The position numbers were made by a program, and so were the translations under genes. From an uncultured Flavobacteriales bacterium (lineage in GTDB: Bacteria; Bacteroidota; Bacteroidia; Flavobacteriales_D; Sanyastnellaceae), in the NCBI GenBank assembly GCA_938003665.1, contig CALKYI010000196.1, positions 1 to 7,669 of the forward strand: 7,669 nucleotides of DNA. The letters are read 5' to 3'. Numbering within the stretch: position 1 is the stretch's first letter; each line of letters begins with the position of its first letter. Below the pieces are notes generated by a model. It worked only from the letters and a program-made list of their open reading frames with translations. It was not told the DNA's origin and did no database searches. This document shows, one piece after another, positions 6,234-7,669 of the stretch.

Positions 6234-6791
6234 AGGAGGTTCCAGCTAACTTTTGGTGTTGGGGACTCGTCTTCAGCGCGTTGCTCACCGGTTGCGTTTC
6301 GAACCGCGACCCCCGGGTTTCCGAACTGGAAGCTCTGGCCGATTCCATCACCGTCCAACAAGCCCTTCTCAATGAACCTGGTGCCGAACGCGTGGCTGAA
6401 GCCGCCACCTGGGCTGAGAACAACTTGCGCGAGTTTGAATTGCTCTTGGAAGGCGGCCTCGTAACAGTGAGCAAGGCCGAAGGTGAAATCATCTCCGATG
6501 TGAGCCGCGCAAGCCGCCTCCTAAAAGACCACGCAATTGCGGGGATTGGCCCAAGCCATTTCCACCGGAGCAGCACAAGATGCCACAGGAGCTGCCATTG
6601 ACTCCGCCTACATCGCTCGCGAAGTGCAAACCGAATTGGGGATAGGCCGGGACGTGATCCAAGCCTTGTCCGAAACCCAGAACCTCGCCGTGCGAGGCAT
6701 TGCCCTTTGGGAAAAGACCTCTGCACGTAGCGATAGCCTGCAAACCGTATGCCGGGCACGCCTGGCCGAAGCCCTCATCGACGGAGAATGA
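6230..6791 (+). pseudogene. Predicted small lipoprotein, reading frame broken by a +1 shift at a GGGG run
   Basis: I do not recognise this family. Two frames together give one sensible protein. The first runs from a TTG at 6230 to a stop at 6601, but its last 20 or so residues (HFHRSSTRCHRSCH) are Cys/His/Arg-rich and unlike the rest. The second frame is open up to 6791 and reads smoothly from the same point. Dropping one G of the run at 6541-6544 joins them as ...DHAIA-GLAQAISTGAAQD..., giving 186 residues. The joined product starts with a hydrophobic segment ending in lipobox LTGC (C22), then a mostly helical body with a small-residue Ala/Gly stretch (about 105-127). Its stop overlaps the TPR gene start (ATGA), as expected for an intact operon member. 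The TTG start is uncertain: no in-frame ATG exists, and a perfect AAGGAGGT (6233-6240) falls inside the proposed codons 2-4. Either the gene is recently damaged or the extra G is a sequencing or assembly error. Confidence 0.6.
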
Positions 6792-7669
6792 AGAAAACGT
6801 GGATCCTCGTCACCGGATTGCTTTGCTCCCAGTGGGGCCTGTCCCAATCGAACTTGGAACTGGCGGAATTCTACTACAACGAGGGCTCGTACGCGCAGGC
6901 CAAGCTTTACTTGGACCAAATCTGGAAGCGCACGAAGACGAAAAAGGTCTTCGATATGTACTACGCCACGCTGTTGGCGATGGACGATTTTGAGGCGGCG
7001 GAAAAGCTTGTTAAGAGCCGCCTGCGGAACAAAAATACCCGGGCCACAGCCTATGTAGAGCTCGGGCAGTTGTATGTGCATTTTGGGAAAGAGTTGGAGG
7101 CAAAGGAGGCGTTTGATGAAGCCTTGAACCGACTGGAGCCCAAGCGCGGCAGCTCAATCGCGTTGGCGAATGCCTTCATCAAGCTCAACGAACTCGACCG
7201 GGCGTTGGAGGTGTACACCAAAGCGGTGCCCCTCGGCGTGAACGATTTCGTTTACCCAATGGCCGACCTCGAAGGCCGCCGAGGGAATTACGAAGGCATG
7301 ATCGATGCATCCCTCCGGTTGATGCGCGCGAAACCCACGTACTTCCGAAACGTCCAGAATTCGTTCAACCGCAACCTGCGCATCCAAGACAACCCCGACC
7401 TGGGGGAATTGCTCAGGACCAAGCTGCTGCGCGCGGCACGGGAATTCCCTGAGGACAACAGCATCCCCGAGATGCTCGTGTGGTACTTCAACCAAGTCAA
7501 CGACTTCGCCAACGCCTTTGTCCACGCGAAATCCCTCGACCTGCGGTTCAGGGAATCCGGAGAGCGATTGGTCGAATTGGCCCAAACCGCCACCCGCAAC
7601 GAAGACTACGAAACGGCCGCCAAGTGCTACGCTTACATCTCCACCAAAGGCCCGGACAATCCCTACTTT
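6788..7669 (+). CDS. Secreted TPR-repeat protein, 3'-truncated by window edge
   Basis: The frame opens at ATG 6788 and has no stop to the window end, giving 294 visible residues. MKKTWILVTGLLCSQWGLSQ (1-20) is a signal peptide with a likely cut after Q20, so the protein acts in the periplasm or beyond. The rest is helical and repeats a TPR-like pattern: LAEFYYNEGSYAQAKLYLDQ (25-44), ATLLAMDDFEAAEKLV (60-75), ELGQLYVHFGKELEAKEAF (91-109), ANAFIKLNELDRALEVYTKA (127-146), then 155-183 (GNYEGMIDASLRLM). A region without clear repeats (184-256) is followed by another repeat near 262-287 (NEDYETAAKCYAYI). Such repeats bind peptides or partner proteins; no catalytic domain is seen in the visible part, and the function is unknown. 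It overlaps the preceding lipoprotein gene by 4 bases (ATGA), so it belongs to the serS operon and its product may work with that lipoprotein at the envelope. Confidence 0.88.
   Translation, partial: MKKTWILVTGLLCSQWGLSQSNLELAEFYYNEGSYAQAKLYLDQIWKRTKTKKVFDMYYATLLAMDDFEAAEKLVKSRLRNKNTRATAYVELGQLYVHFGKELEAKEAFDEALNRLEPKRGSSIALANAFIKLNELDRALEVYTKAVPLGVNDFVYPMADLEGRRGNYEGMIDASLRLMRAKPTYFRNVQNSFNRNLRIQDNPDLGELLRTKLLRAAREFPEDNSIPEMLVWYFNQVNDFANAFVHAKSLDLRFRESGERLVELAQTATRNEDYETAAKCYAYISTKGPDNPYF

Noticed and set aside
6536..6546. Programmed ribosomal frameshift at the GGGG run
   Set aside because: The frame change needed is +1, no typical slippery heptamer or +1 shift site (rare codon or stop at the site) is present, and no stimulatory structure is evident.
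6537..6791. Separate small gene starting at TTG 6537
   Set aside because: It lacks its own signal, and its sequence continues naturally from the preceding lipoprotein frame; a single-base indel explains both better.
1..7669. Mobile element, CRISPR array, phage or defence system
   Set aside because: No transposase, integrase, direct-repeat array, terminal inverted repeat or defence-type domain was seen; all genes are housekeeping or ordinary envelope genes.

Overview
The window is an ordinary chromosomal stretch from a member of the Bacteroidota, most likely a fairly GC-rich Flavobacteriales-type organism. Three things point there. Upstream of rplU lies a textbook Bacteroidota promoter (TTG, 20 bases, TACCTTTG). 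The proteins have Bacteroidota-style features: a heme A synthase with GCPDWPKCFG, a heavy-metal-associated (HMA) lipoprotein with a CX3C site, and a eukaryote-like class Ia ribonucleotide reductase tail. Most genes lack Shine-Dalgarno sequences. The organism call is inference from remembered family features, not a database result.

Layout: (1) 1-1471, plus strand: the 3' part of nrdA, ending at a strong hairpin terminator (1492-1523) that also lies just past the end of the convergent genes. (2) 1540-2986, minus strand: a two-gene unit of a small HMA-domain lipoprotein and ctaA (heme A synthase), overlapping by 29 bases, so probably co-transcribed and perhaps translationally coupled. Both could serve maturation of heme-copper cytochrome oxidase. 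(3) 3070-4011, plus strand: a ten-helix EamA/DMT-family transporter, divergent from the HMA gene. (4) 4030-4930, plus strand: a promoter, rplU and rpmA (ribosomal proteins L21 and L27, joined TAATG) and a terminator. L21 carries a long Lys/Ala/Pro-rich tail built on six tandem AAKK(P/T) units. (5) 4959 to the window end, plus strand: serS (seryl-tRNA synthetase), then a small predicted lipoprotein gene whose reading frame is broken at a GGGG run, then a secreted TPR-repeat protein that runs off the window. The last three overlap by 4 bases at each junction and look like one operon.

No tRNA, rRNA, CRISPR array, insertion sequence or phage gene is visible, and no gene-free stretch exceeds about 120 bases. 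I do not see a clearly new biological system. The points most worth checking are the frameshifted lipoprotein, the histone-H1-like tail on L21 and the HMA lipoprotein/ctaA overlap.
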